Assembly (NCBI GenBank): GCA_910576915.1
Contig: CAJTJT010000013.1
Location: forward strand, 1-38,924
DNA: 38,924 nt
Origin: an uncultured Elusimicrobiales bacterium
Lineage (GTDB): Bacteria > Elusimicrobiota > Elusimicrobia > Elusimicrobiales > Elusimicrobiaceae
Direction of reading: 5' to 3'
Both the position numbers and the translations under genes were made by a program. Below are positions 1-8,067 of the stretch, piece by piece. The notes under the pieces were generated by a model. It saw nothing but the letters and a program-made list of their open reading frames with translations. It had not been told where the DNA came from and searched no databases. Position 1 is the stretch's first letter; every line of letters begins with the position of its first letter.

Positions 1-185
1 GAACAGCCTAATTTCATATCACATGTATTTGTTAAGCCGATATCCATTTGGTCCGTTGTATTCACCTGGGAATAAGCCACATACGGGACAGGGAAATACG
101 TTACCATGCTGATTTTGTTTTTAGTTGCGGCCAGCACGGGAAGCGACACAAAAAATAATAACGCAAGCAGATAAAACCGTTTCAT
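1..185 (-). CDS. Secreted protein, N-terminal fragment (cut by window edge); likely divergent member of the Cys-rich paralogue family
   Basis: Only the first 61 codons lie in the window; the gene runs off the left edge. The ATG at 183-185 follows a strong AGGAGG (193-198). Residues 1-20 form a signal peptide ending near VLAA. The next residues, KISMVTYFPVPYVAYSQV, resemble the mature start of the three paralogues at 17.6, 21.1 and 26.6 kb (MKFITVLSSPVGTFNKLE), and a TNTC motif matches their CTN region loosely. It also shares their promoter module (277-317). Function is not recognised. Membership in the same family is inferred from position and short similarity only. Confidence 0.7.
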   Translation of the reverse strand, partial: MKRFYLLALLFFVSLPVLAATKNKISMVTYFPVPYVAYSQVNTTDQMDIGLTNTCDMKLGC

Positions 186-270
186 AGCTAAACCTCCTGT
201 AAACGGCTTTATTTGCTCCCATACGGTGCACGACAGACGAGATAAAGGAGGGACACAGATAACAAGCCGT
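186..270 (-). promoter_or_regulatory. 5' leader with closing stem, upstream of the left-edge gene
   Basis: The predicted transcript starts near 270. ACGGCTT at the very 5' end (264-270, minus strand) is perfectly complementary to AAGCCGT (203-209), just before the AGGAGG. The same arrangement, with other stem sequences, occurs in the leaders of the related loci. Folding in the cell is inferred. Confidence 0.45.
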
Positions 271-276
271 CCCCCC

Positions 277-317
277 AATTTATCAAAAAAAAAAAACGAG
301 TCAAGGCCTTCCAGGCC
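277..317 (-). promoter_or_regulatory. T12-spacer promoter module, copy 1
   Basis: On the minus strand: hairpin GGCCT-GGA-AGGCC (305-317), -35 TTGACT (299-304), a 16-nt spacer of CG, twelve T (285-296) and GA, then -10 TAAATT (277-282). It drives the gene ending at the left edge. The layout is identical to five other copies in the window. Confidence 0.65.
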
Positions 318-336
318 GAGGTTATCTTGTCCCGCT

Positions 337-582
337 CATCAGACTAGTTTAGGCCACACTGTTTAAGACCTGTTGCAAAATTACGAATAAAGAAGAGTAA
401 ATAGAATAGGACTGAAGAATCCTTGCCGTCATCCCGGAACGCTGCGCGCCGCCAAATCCGGGACCCAGGTCGTTTATAAAGGAAACCCTCATCTTATTGG
501 ATTCTGAAACAAGTTCAGAATGACGGGCTCTCCGCCTTGAGGCGTTTTATAAACAGGGTTAAGGCCTGCAAAACGGCAACGG
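337..582. repeat. Dispersed intergenic repeats B, C and D (cluster 1)
   Basis: This fills most of the 510-bp gap between the left-edge gene and the symporter gene. Repeat B (337-409) contains CTAGTTTAGGCCACACTG. Repeat C (426-556) is bounded by CGTCATCCC and AATGACGGG and holds the perfect palindrome ATTCTGAA-ACAAG-TTCAGAAT. Repeat D (about 544-582) contains GGTTAAGGCCTGC. Near-identical clusters lie at 18911-19212 and 27811-28162. No gene is visible here. Confidence 0.75.
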
Positions 583-640
583 CTAGACGCTTTTTATAAT
601 CAGGACTGAAGAAAAAAAAAAAAACAAGAAACGGGGTTTA

Positions 641-679
641 TAAACAAAAAAAAGCGGCCCGGAATTGCTCCGGGCCGCT
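641..679 (-). terminator. Rho-independent terminator of the symporter gene
   Basis: A perfect 11-bp stem (653-663 with 669-679; core GCGGCCCGGA) with a 5-nt loop is followed on the minus strand by seven T. It lies 16 nt past the symporter stop codon. Confidence 0.85.
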
Positions 680-695
680 CTGTTTACAAAACAGG

Positions 696-2294
696 CTAGG
701 CCGCTATACCCAGCGACGAAAACAACACGTATACGCCAAATACGCACAAAATAATGGCAATGCTGACCGCCACCCGCATGTTCCACGGAGTAACGTCCAC
801 AACATTTAAATCCTTGCCGTCATCATACGTATTTTTGGCGGGCCAAAATTTGCCCGCAATATACATAAACACCACAGACACCACAAACAAAATCGCCAAA
901 ATATGAAGGAAGTGCAGCCCGGTGTTAATCACGCCCAGCTGGGTAAGCCCGTAACCCACCATAAAAAATACCAGCGTAACTTTGGCGGACCAGGCGGGCG
1001 CGGTTTTGTTAAGCATGCCGAAAATAATCAGCGTGAAAATCGGCACGTTGTAAAAACCGTTCACCATCTGCAGATAGTTAAAAAGCCCCGACGGAGCCAT
1101 CGCAATCAGCGGCGCCACGCACATCGAGAATACCGCCAGCAAAATACCCACGTATTTGCCTTTGGTCACCAGTTCGTGGTCCGTGGCGGTGGGTTTGATA
1201 AGCGGCTTATACACGTTAAGCATAAACAGCGTGGACGTGGAGTTTAAAGCCGCGTTGAAAGAGCTTAAAATCGCCCCGAACAACACCGCGGCAAAAAAGC
1301 CGATTAAATAGAACGGGAGCACTTTATTGACGAGCATCGGGTACGCCATATCGCCCACTTCCAGCGGAGTATCGCGGAAAATATGAAACGCCACAATGCC
1401 GGGAATAATCAAATAAAGCGGCCCGAACAATTTAAAAATAGCCGCCAGAAGCAAGCCTTTTTGGCCTTCTTTCAAATTTTTGGCCGCCAGCGCGCGCTGG
1501 ATAATCGTCTGGTTGCAACCCCAGTAAAACAGGTTGACGAGAAACATCCCCGTAAACATGGTGGCAAACGGAACGGGATCCGCAGGGCCGCCGATGGCGT
1601 TAAATTTTTCGGGATTGGTTTTCACCACTTCGGCAATACCGCCCAGCACGTCGCCGCCGCCCACATACGCAAGCGCAAAAAGCGGCACCATGAGGCCCCC
1701 GATAATCAGCCCGATGCCGTTAAGCGTATCGGCCACCGCCATAATGCGCAGCCCGCCGAACACCGTGTACAAGCACCCCAAAATACCAATCGCCACCACA
1801 ACAACAATAATCGCAGTCATCGGGCTTAAACCGAAGGTACCCATAATATCGAAGATACCACCCATGCCGATGGCACCCGAGTACAACACGGTTGGGAGCA
1901 AAATCAGCACGTAACCGGCCAAAAACAGGAAGTTTACAAACTGCTTGGTGGCGGAGTCGTAACGTTCGCCTACAAAATCCGGGATGGTGGCGTAACCTTT
2001 ACGCAAATACCGCGGCAAAAAGAAAAAAGCTACGATAATCAGCGCCAGCGACGCGCCCACCTCGTAGCCCATACCGGACATATTAAACATATATCCCTGG
2101 CCGTTTAGGCCCACCATCTGCTCGGTAGACAGGTTCGTAAGCAAGAGCGAAGCGGCAATCACCCATCCGGTTAGTCCTCTTCCGGCCAAAAAATAGCCTT
2201 CCGAAGACGATGCGTCTTTTTTCCGGGTCAGATAGTACGAAATACCCAACACCAACGCCGTAAAAGCGGCGAACGACGTAATCGTCAGTATCAT
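696..2294 (-). CDS. Sodium:solute symporter (SSS family, SglT/YidK-like)
   Basis: A 532-residue inner-membrane protein with about 13-14 hydrophobic segments, the usual size for SSS (solute:Na+ symporter) carriers, which bring in a sugar or other small solute with Na+. Residues about 38-66 (GRGLTGWVIAASLLLTNLS, then TEQMVGLNGQ) match the well-conserved TM1/TM2 region of the YidK/SglT branch. Later stretches such as NQTIIQRALAAKN and FGAILSSFNAALNSTSTLF are also typical. The start ATG has GGAGG five bases upstream. It is a single gene with its own terminator and no sugar-catabolic neighbours, so the substrate cannot be named. Confidence 0.9.
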   Translation of the reverse strand: MILTITSFAAFTALVLGISYYLTRKKDASSSEGYFLAGRGLTGWVIAASLLLTNLSTEQMVGLNGQGYMFNMSGMGYEVGASLALIIVAFFFLPRYLRKGYATIPDFVGERYDSATKQFVNFLFLAGYVLILLPTVLYSGAIGMGGIFDIMGTFGLSPMTAIIVVVVAIGILGCLYTVFGGLRIMAVADTLNGIGLIIGGLMVPLFALAYVGGGDVLGGIAEVVKTNPEKFNAIGGPADPVPFATMFTGMFLVNLFYWGCNQTIIQRALAAKNLKEGQKGLLLAAIFKLFGPLYLIIPGIVAFHIFRDTPLEVGDMAYPMLVNKVLPFYLIGFFAAVLFGAILSSFNAALNSTSTLFMLNVYKPLIKPTATDHELVTKGKYVGILLAVFSMCVAPLIAMAPSGLFNYLQMVNGFYNVPIFTLIIFGMLNKTAPAWSAKVTLVFFMVGYGLTQLGVINTGLHFLHILAILFVVSVVFMYIAGKFWPAKNTYDDGKDLNVVDVTPWNMRVAVSIAIILCVFGVYVLFSSLGIAA

Positions 2295-2372
2295 GCGTCC
2301 TCCAGTAGAATACGTATTTATACAAAACTCCGGCGGTTTAGGCAGCGCTGCGCCCGGGCCGGAAACGGTCCC

Positions 2373-2401
2373 TTGATTTCCTGCGGCTTAATTCTTATAC
2401 T
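2373..2401 (+). promoter_or_regulatory. Sigma70-type promoter of the LemA gene
   Basis: TTGATT (2373-2378), a 17-nt spacer, then TATACT (2396-2401). Transcription would start near 2408, giving a leader of about 60 nt before a GGGGAGGT Shine-Dalgarno. Confidence 0.55.
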
Positions 2402-2470
2402 TTGTAGTAGTGAACCGTTACTTTTATTCTAATCATAATCCGTCCGTTAGTCAACAGCGGGGAGGTAAAA

Positions 2471-3010
2471 ATGGCAATTTGGTTTCTCTTCGGAGCGATG
2501 TGCATGCTGGTGGTACTTTTGATGCTGGCTTATTTAAAGTTTGTTTCCCTTAACAAGGCGGCCAAAGACGCTTGGCAAAAGCTGGATTTTAATATGAAAA
2601 ACCGCGCGGAACTAATCCCCATTTTGGCGTTGTCCGCCGCCTCGTTTGAAGAGCTGGACCGCACGTTTATTTACAGTCTTTCCTCTTTAAAAGATTCCTG
2701 CCGCAACGCGCCTACGCTTAAAGACCGCGTGGCGTGCGAAAGCGAAATCACCCAAAAATTTAAAAAAGTGTTCACCGCCGCCATGCACCACCCGGAATTA
2801 AAGACCGACGCACACTTTTTAAAACTCCAGCAGAACATCATCCAGGCGGAAGGCAAAGTGCAGCGCGCCAAGAAAAAATACAACAGCGCCGCACGCGATT
2901 TTAACACGATTGCGTCCATTATTCCGCTGAATCTGATTGCCAAAATGTTTGAATTTGAACCGTACGAATACTTTGATTTCGACCCGAGTTTGAACGAAGT
3001 AATGAAATAA
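2471..3010 (+). CDS. lemA: LemA family protein
   Basis: 179 residues: one N-terminal membrane helix (about 4-25), then an all-alpha domain. The C-terminal signature YNSAARDFNTIASIIPLNLIA is close to the family consensus YN..V..FN....FP.N.IA, followed by the usual FEFEPYEYFDFDP tail. LemA proteins are membrane-anchored helical proteins of unclear cellular role. The start follows GGGGAGGT at a good distance. The gene is a stand-alone plus-strand unit between two minus-strand genes, with its own promoter at 2373-2401. Confidence 0.88.
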   Translation: MAIWFLFGAMCMLVVLLMLAYLKFVSLNKAAKDAWQKLDFNMKNRAELIPILALSAASFEELDRTFIYSLSSLKDSCRNAPTLKDRVACESEITQKFKKVFTAAMHHPELKTDAHFLKLQQNIIQAEGKVQRAKKKYNSAARDFNTIASIIPLNLIAKMFEFEPYEYFDFDPSLNEVMK

Positions 3011-3013
3011 TAC

Positions 3014-3186
3014 CTTACTTTTTGTATCGACAAAAAGTAAGCAAAAAACTCGCAGGCCGCACCCATAAAATCCAGTTCCGTACGGCGCATTTTACAACTC
3101 GCCTACGGCTCGAACAAATAAAATGCTTTCTCCGTACGGAACGGATTTTATAAACGGGTTAAGGCCTGCATAAACGACAACGGCAG
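3014..3186. repeat. Composite palindromic element: 11-bp hairpin, long interrupted hairpin, repeat D
   Basis: A perfect 11-bp hairpin CTTACTTTTTG/CAAAAAGTAAG (3014-3041), followed by GCAAAA, comes first. Next is a long imperfect hairpin (3070-3085 with 3132-3146, plus inner GCATTTTA/TAAAATGC at 3087-3094 and 3119-3126) whose loop reads CAACTCGCCTACGGCTCGAAC. Repeat D follows (about 3145-3186). The first hairpin may help end lemA transcription, though no T-run follows it. The same order recurs at 22506-22762 and, without D, at 36320-36474. Confidence 0.7.
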
Positions 3187-3252
3187 AAGACAAAAACTAA
3201 AGGGAAAAATACAACGCAGCGGATTTTATAAACACATAAACAACACACTCAT

Positions 3253-3289
3253 AAAAAAGTCCCCGGCCACAAAGGCCGGGGACTCTTTT
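3253..3289. terminator. Terminator of the GGGtGRT gene (possibly bidirectional)
   Basis: An 11-bp stem AGTCCCCGGCC / GGCCGGGGACT (3258-3268, 3274-3284) is flanked by A on the left and CTTTT on the right, so it can act on both strands. It lies directly past the stop codon of the minus-strand gene. Confidence 0.85.
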
Positions 3290-3308
3290 ATACGGCTAAA
3301 ACAACTTG

Positions 3309-4304
3309 TTATTTGGCTTCGGCTACGGCCACCGCAACGGCTACCGTCGCGCCGACCATCGGGTTGTTACCCATGCCGATAAGGCCCATCATTTCCACGT
3401 GGGCAGGCACGGAGGAGGAACCCGCAAACTGCGCGTCGCCGTGCATGCGGCCCATGGTGTCGGTCATACCGTAAGAGGCAGGGCCGGCGGCCATGTTGTC
3501 CGGGTGGAGCGTGCGGCCCGTGCCGCCGCCGGAAGCCACGGAGAAGTATTTTTTACCGTTTTCGGTCGCCCATTTTTTATAGGTGCCGGCTACCGGGTGC
3601 TGGAAGCGGGTCGGGTTGGTGGAGTTGCCGGTGATGGACACGTCCACGCCTTCGTGGCGCATAATGGCTACGCCTTCGTTGACGTCGTCGGCGCCGTAGC
3701 ATTTTACTTTGGCGCGGTCGCCGTCGGAGAACGCTTTTTCGCTGACGATTTTCAGTTCGCCCGTTTTGTAATCATATTCGGTTTCCACAGAGGTAAAACC
3801 GTTGATGCGGGAGATGATGTAAGCGGCGTCTTTACCGAGGCCGTTCAAAATAACGCGCAAGGGTTCTTTGCGCACTTTGTTGGCGGTGCGGGCGATACCG
3901 ATGGCGCCTTCGGCGGCGGCGAAGCTTTCGTGGCCGGCCAAAAAGCAGAAGCATTTGGTTTCTTCGCGCAGCAGCATGGCGCCCAGGTTACCGTGGCCGA
4001 GGCCTACGGCGCGCTGGTCGGCGACGGAGCCGGGAATGCAGAAGCTCTGCAGGCCCACGCCGATTTTTTCGGCCGCTTCGGCGGCGGTTTTCACGCCGGA
4101 TTTCAAAGCGATGGCGGCACCTACGGTGTAGGCCCAAACGGCGTTTTCAAAAGCGATGGGCTGGATGCCTTTTACGATGGCTTCCACGTCGATGCCTTTT
4201 TTGGTGCAGATTTCTTTGGCTTCTTCCAAGGAAGCGATGCCGTTTTCTTTCAAAACGGAATTGATTTTGTCGATTCTTCTTTCGTATCCTTCAAACGTAA
4301 TCAT
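3309..4304 (-). CDS. GGGtGRT family protein of unknown function
   Basis: 331 residues with the name-giving motif GGGTGRT (about residues 271-277) inside SVASGGGTGRTLHPDNMAAG, and a glycine-rich C-terminal segment (MMGLIGMGNNPMVGATVAVA). This family is known from anaerobes, commonly beside an iron-sulfur scaffold-like gene, exactly as here: the upstream NifU-like gene ends 20 nt before this ORF, and the Shine-Dalgarno AGGAGA lies in the gap, so they form one transcript. No catalytic role is established. A redox or metal-cofactor function is only suggested by the partner. No signal peptide or membrane segment is visible. Confidence 0.85.
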   Translation of the reverse strand: MITFEGYERRIDKINSVLKENGIASLEEAKEICTKKGIDVEAIVKGIQPIAFENAVWAYTVGAAIALKSGVKTAAEAAEKIGVGLQSFCIPGSVADQRAVGLGHGNLGAMLLREETKCFCFLAGHESFAAAEGAIGIARTANKVRKEPLRVILNGLGKDAAYIISRINGFTSVETEYDYKTGELKIVSEKAFSDGDRAKVKCYGADDVNEGVAIMRHEGVDVSITGNSTNPTRFQHPVAGTYKKWATENGKKYFSVASGGGTGRTLHPDNMAAGPASYGMTDTMGRMHGDAQFAGSSSVPAHVEMMGLIGMGNNPMVGATVAVAVAVAEAK

Positions 4305-4324
4305 ATGTAAATGTTCTCCTGGGC

Positions 4325-5026
4325 TTACTCTTTGCGGGGGTCAATTTTCTTGACGGCTTCGTCAAAGCGGCCGTATTTGCTGACGTTCTTTTCAAACGCG
4401 GTTTTCGGGTCTTCGCCTTTCTTGATGGCATCCATCATTTTGCCCAGGTTGACGAATTTATAACCGATGATTTCGCTGTTTTTATCAAGGCCGATTTCCA
4501 GCACATAACCTTCGGCCATTTCCAGGTAGCGCGCGCCTTTGGCTTCGGTACCGTACATGGTGCCGATTTGGCTGCGGTGGCCTTTGCCGAGGTCTTCCAT
4601 GCCGGCGCCGATCGGAAGGCCGTCGTCGGAGAAAGCGCTCTGCGTACGTCCGTAGACGATTTGCAGGAACAGTTCGCGCATGGCGGTGTTGATAGCGTCG
4701 CACACGAGGTCGGAGTTTAACGCTTCCAAAATGGTTTTGCCGGGCAGAATTTCGGCGGCCATGGCGGCGGAGTGCGTCATGCCGGAGCAGCCCAGGGTTT
4801 CCACCAACGCTTCTTTAATTACGCCGTTTTTGACGTTCAGCGTCAGTTTGCACGCGCCCTGTTGCGGGGCGCACCAGCCTACGCCGTGGGTAAGGCCGCT
4901 GATGTCGGTAATTTGTTTGGCTTTGACCCATTTTCCTTCTTCGGGAATCGGGGCCGGATCGTGCTTGGCGCCTTTGCAAACGCAGCACATATTCTGTACT
5001 TCAGGGGTGCATTTTTCGCAGCTCAT
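4325..5026 (-). CDS. NifU-like iron-sulfur cluster scaffold-type protein, partner of GGGtGRT
   Basis: 233 residues. The N-terminus is Cys-dense (Cys 3, 6, 14, 15 and 17), followed by GWCAPQQGACKL and LGCSGMTHSAAMAAE, the latter resembling the Cys-containing core of the NifU/IscU fold. IscU/NifU proteins hold a transient Fe-S cluster for transfer. This long form with an extra N-terminal Cys knuckle is the type found next to GGGtGRT genes in anaerobes. The start ATG has GGAGACC upstream. It is the first gene of a two-gene operon. The assignment rests on motifs and context; the client protein is unknown. Confidence 0.8.
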   Translation of the reverse strand: MSCEKCTPEVQNMCCVCKGAKHDPAPIPEEGKWVKAKQITDISGLTHGVGWCAPQQGACKLTLNVKNGVIKEALVETLGCSGMTHSAAMAAEILPGKTILEALNSDLVCDAINTAMRELFLQIVYGRTQSAFSDDGLPIGAGMEDLGKGHRSQIGTMYGTEAKGARYLEMAEGYVLEIGLDKNSEIIGYKFVNLGKMMDAIKKGEDPKTAFEKNVSKYGRFDEAVKKIDPRKE

Positions 5027-5067
5027 TCTGGTCTCCTATGAAAAATAAATCTTTCAATATATTTTAC

Positions 5068-5097
5068 AAAATTTATCCCGCCGCGTTACGCGACGGG
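5068..5097 (-). terminator. Possible terminator of the first prepilin gene
   Basis: A 9-bp stem with one G-U pair (CCCGTCGCG / CGCGGCGGG on the minus strand, 5077-5097) and a 3-nt loop is followed by the weakly T-rich ATAAATTTTGT. Confidence 0.5.
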
Positions 5098-5130
5098 ACG
5101 GAAATAAAAAAATAAAACCGTTCATTAAAA

Positions 5131-5601
5131 TTATTTTTTACGCCAGTCTTCCATGATATGGTATGATCTCCCCGGAGGATACTGCGGCCAGCCCAAACTT
5201 TCGGCCAGTTTAGCCCCCGCTTCCGTATACACATAACAAAAACCCAAATCCCCCTGCCAGTGGAAATCACACGTCCAGGTGGAATATCCGGGCAGAGAAA
5301 CAAACGTACGAATATAATGGCCGCCCACATCACAGAATTGTTGTTTGCCCAATAATCCGCACTCCGCGCCCCCGGAAACCTGCACGGAATTCCAAATATC
5401 CAAATCGGAAACTTTTGTGGCGGCCGAGCCGTTAGCCAAAGAATACATCCGCAAGCCGTCCCGCACCGCACGGGCATGTATAACAAACTCCGCCAGGCGC
5501 GCTTTTGCCACCGCTTTTTGGTACTGCGGCAGCGCGACTGACGCTAAAACCCCAATAATTAAGACAACAACTAAAAGTTCGATTAAAGTAAATCCTCTCA
5601 T
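5131..5601 (-). CDS. Type IV prepilin-like protein (orphan pilin 1)
   Basis: 156 residues starting MRGFTLIELLVVVLIIG: a very short leader, prepilin peptidase site G3/F4, Glu at +5 of the mature protein, and a hydrophobic N-terminal helix ending ALPQYQKAVAKARLAEF. The C-terminal part is a small globular pilin domain with several Cys (AECGLLGKQQFC, WTCDFHW, GFCYVY), likely disulfide-bonded. The product would be processed by PilD and assembled as a major or minor (pseudo)pilin. It is not in a pilus-assembly operon; the nearest pilus gene is pilT at 12.5 kb. Shine-Dalgarno GGGGGAG precedes the ATG, and the upstream promoter is the T12 module shared with the Cys-rich family. Confidence 0.92.
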   Translation of the reverse strand: MRGFTLIELLVVVLIIGVLASVALPQYQKAVAKARLAEFVIHARAVRDGLRMYSLANGSAATKVSDLDIWNSVQVSGGAECGLLGKQQFCDVGGHYIRTFVSLPGYSTWTCDFHWQGDLGFCYVYTEAGAKLAESLGWPQYPPGRSYHIMEDWRKK

Positions 5602-5664
5602 ACTTAACTCCCCCGTAAGATTTGGCGATGGGACCGGCCCTACACAAGATTTTGAATCTTCTCC

Positions 5665-5692
5665 ATCGTATCAAAAAAAAAAAACAATACAA
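5665..5692 (-). promoter_or_regulatory. T12-spacer promoter module, copy 2 (prepilin 1)
   Basis: -35 TTGTAT (5687-5692), a 16-nt spacer TG + T12 (5673-5684) + GA, -10 TACGAT (5665-5670). It differs from the other copies in its weaker -35 box and in lacking a clear hairpin upstream. The 57-nt leader starts with a small hairpin, AAGATT-CAA-AATCTT (5646-5660). Confidence 0.55.
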
Positions 5693-5730
5693 CCCCCATG
5701 CAATACGGGCCCCGGAAGGAGATGGGAAAT

Positions 5731-5765
5731 AACAAAAACGCCCCGGCTGAAATACAGCCGGGGCG
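5731..5765 (-). terminator. Terminator of the AsmA-like gene
   Basis: A perfect 11-bp stem CGCCCCGGCTG / CAGCCGGGGCG (5739-5749, 5755-5765) is followed on the minus strand by TTTTTG. Confidence 0.85.
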
Positions 5766-5787
5766 CGGTAACTTAAAACAGATCTTA

Positions 5788-7992
5788 TTACGGTTCTTGT
5801 GCCGGTGCGTCGGGCGCAGGTTCGGCGGGTTTCTTTTTAAACAGGCCAAATAACCCTTTTTTAACGGTGTTGGAAGCAAAATTGTTCATCACGCCCTGCG
5901 TTACCAAAGACGATACGGACCCCAGCACGCTCATGCTTCCCGTCGGTTCCGCCACGGTCCCGCCGATATTGAGTTTAAGCGGCATAATGCCGTCCGCATA
6001 GTGCTTGCCGGGAGCAGCCTGTACGCTCATATCGATTTTCTCAGTCTTAAAATCCGTCTGGCCGGAAAGCGTAAACGATACCGTGTCGGACACGAATGTA
6101 CCCTCTTTCATATCGGCCACGCCGTCTTTAAAATGAATGGCGGTATCAAACTGGTCGTACTTCATATGGCCGTCCATTTTACGGCTCGAATACGGCACCA
6201 TAATTTGCATGGGCTGGCCATCCGGCCCCGTCACCACTTTCACCACCTGCTCCGCGTCGGCGGCGGCCGCGTTGTCCGCATCCTCCGTGCTGGCGAGCCC
6301 GCTCAAGACGGAAAATACGTCCAGCGAGTTAAACACCTTCCCCACCACGTTGAGCGATAAAAACAGCACTTTCGTAACCGGGCTTGCGTTGGTTAAGCGG
6401 TACAAATCGCGGATTTCGCCGTTGCCGGTACGCAAACTCAAGTCCCCCTGCGCGTTTTTTAAATCCGGCGTTAAGCCCGTTAAATCCGCCTTAAAAGCAA
6501 CGTCCGTACCGTAGAAAAAGGGTGCGTCCAGCGAATCAATCTTAATATCCACAAGGGCGGACACGGGCGGAAGCGGCCACGCTGTTTTGGGCGCGGCGGA
6601 CAGCGTGGTATCCGTCACAAATTCGGGCTCCGGCTGCTGCGTTTCGGCCTTAGGCATGGGCGGAAGCGCCACGCGTTTGGCCGACGCATTTAACACCGCC
6701 GCAATTTTGTCGGGCGATTGCGTAACGCGGAAATCCATTAAAAAGGGTGCGTCGTTTAGTTTGGCCGAAAATTTCGCCTGGGCGGAACCCGTTTTAAAAT
6801 CACCCGCTTCCTGCGCCGTTAAAGAAGCGTTCAGCCCTTTAAAAATACCCGCATAGGGCACAAACGCCCCTACCTCGGAAAGCGTTACGTCCGCCGACAA
6901 ACGCGCGTTGGAAGCGTCCGCCGTCCCGCTGACGGCGCCCGACAAATCATACGGCGCGGCCAGTTCGGGAGAAAGGGAAGATAATTCCCGCAAATCCAGG
7001 TTAAACATCACCCGGGCGTCGTACTGCGGGGCCGCGGCATAAGCGATATTCCCCTGTCCGCCAGCTTGCACGCCGGGCATAGAAAAGCCAAAAGAAGAAA
7101 CTTCCGCTTTTTGGGCGGGCAAATCCAAAAAGGCGGCCGCCGACAAACGCAGTTGCGGCACCAAGAAAGAAGGCAAATCCGGCGCAAACGGCGCCAGCGC
7201 GGCGGAAGACAAACGGCGCACCTCCGCCGTCAGCTCTACTTGCGGGCGGGTAAAATCATGCGCGGTCCCCTGCACATTGAGTACGGCCTCCCCGCTGCGT
7301 ACGGAAAACGTACTCAGCTGGGCGTAGGCATTTTCCAAATTCATTTCCGCCAAGTGCACAAGCGCCGACGCTCCGACGGGGAACAGCACGGAGGTTTCCC
7401 CGGCGCGGTATTCGGCCGTAGCGTTTAGACGGGCTTCAAACAAACGGTCCAACCCCACGCCGTGTGCCGAAAAAGAGGCGTTATGCACGATAAAAGATAA
7501 TTCCGGTTCCGGCAAATAGGCAAAATTGACGTTACGCAAATCCACCCGGTCTGCCGTAACACGTACGGGCAAGCCGGAGGAAGAGGCGTCCTGCGAATCC
7601 GAAGAAGAAAGAGAATCGAAATTAAAACGGCCGTCCGCGTTTTTAATCAGCTGCACATACACGCCGTTTACGGCAAGCGAGCGCACCTTTACATGCTTAT
7701 GCAAAAGGTGCCACCACGACACCCGCAGCCGCAGCCGCTCCACCCCCACAAATGTGCCTTCTTTAAAGCCGCCGGCTTCGGACAGCGCAAACCCGTTGAT
7801 TTTTATGCCAAGCAGGCTTGCGGATAATTTTTCCAGGCGTACTTCGCGGTTAAGCGAGGCGGATAACTTTTCCGTTACCCATTTACGCATCCAGGCGGAA
7901 GAAGACGCCCAGCGCAAACTTAAATCAAATCCCACTAACAAAATACACGCCGCAAGCAGTACATATCCGGCGCGCCGACACCATTTTTTCAT
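5788..7992 (-). CDS. AsmA-like envelope protein
   Basis: 734 residues from the ATG at 7992, chosen because GGGGGG precedes it and it opens with MKKWCRRAGYVLLAACILLVG, a membrane anchor. The rest is a long beta-rich protein of the AsmA/TamB-like type: VREVRLEKLSA-like segments near residue 50, repeated amphipathic strands, and a C-terminal AsmA_2-like region (KMDGHMKYDQFDTAIHFKDG, TVSFTLSGQTDF). It ends in a Pro/Ala-rich tail. AsmA-like proteins span or line the periplasm and are linked to phospholipid transport to the outer membrane, which fits a diderm. It is a single gene with its own terminator. An in-frame ATG 10 codons upstream lacks as good a ribosome site. Confidence 0.75.
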   Translation of the reverse strand: MKKWCRRAGYVLLAACILLVGFDLSLRWASSSAWMRKWVTEKLSASLNREVRLEKLSASLLGIKINGFALSEAGGFKEGTFVGVERLRLRVSWWHLLHKHVKVRSLAVNGVYVQLIKNADGRFNFDSLSSSDSQDASSSGLPVRVTADRVDLRNVNFAYLPEPELSFIVHNASFSAHGVGLDRLFEARLNATAEYRAGETSVLFPVGASALVHLAEMNLENAYAQLSTFSVRSGEAVLNVQGTAHDFTRPQVELTAEVRRLSSAALAPFAPDLPSFLVPQLRLSAAAFLDLPAQKAEVSSFGFSMPGVQAGGQGNIAYAAAPQYDARVMFNLDLRELSSLSPELAAPYDLSGAVSGTADASNARLSADVTLSEVGAFVPYAGIFKGLNASLTAQEAGDFKTGSAQAKFSAKLNDAPFLMDFRVTQSPDKIAAVLNASAKRVALPPMPKAETQQPEPEFVTDTTLSAAPKTAWPLPPVSALVDIKIDSLDAPFFYGTDVAFKADLTGLTPDLKNAQGDLSLRTGNGEIRDLYRLTNASPVTKVLFLSLNVVGKVFNSLDVFSVLSGLASTEDADNAAAADAEQVVKVVTGPDGQPMQIMVPYSSRKMDGHMKYDQFDTAIHFKDGVADMKEGTFVSDTVSFTLSGQTDFKTEKIDMSVQAAPGKHYADGIMPLKLNIGGTVAEPTGSMSVLGSVSSLVTQGVMNNFASNTVKKGLFGLFKKKPAEPAPDAPAQEP

Positions 7993-8067
7993 AAAAAATC
8001 CCCCCGCCGGGCGTCCCGGCAATTAAGATTAGAAAATAAAAAGATTTTTATCCACCCGTTATTTGGT

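Noticed and set aside
337..582. Possible CRISPR array from recurring intergenic repeats
   Set aside because: Repeats B, C and D are long, unequal, not evenly spaced and lie in different gaps; there are no spacers and no cas genes.
612..624. A13 run near the symporter terminator, considered as a seventh T12-type promoter
   Set aside because: The flanks do not fit: no GATA/-10 partner and no TTGAC at the fixed distance, and no gene follows on that strand before the separate module at 277-317.
2295..2372. Promoter of the symporter gene (TATAAA near 2320)
   Set aside because: A -10-like TATAAA exists, but there is no -35 or TGn extension at the right distance, so it is not listed as a feature.
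3306..4310. Long plus-strand ORF (334 codons) opposite the GGGtGRT gene
   Set aside because: It is an exact antisense shadow of a well-conserved gene, with a His/Gly/Phe-biased translation and no ribosome site.
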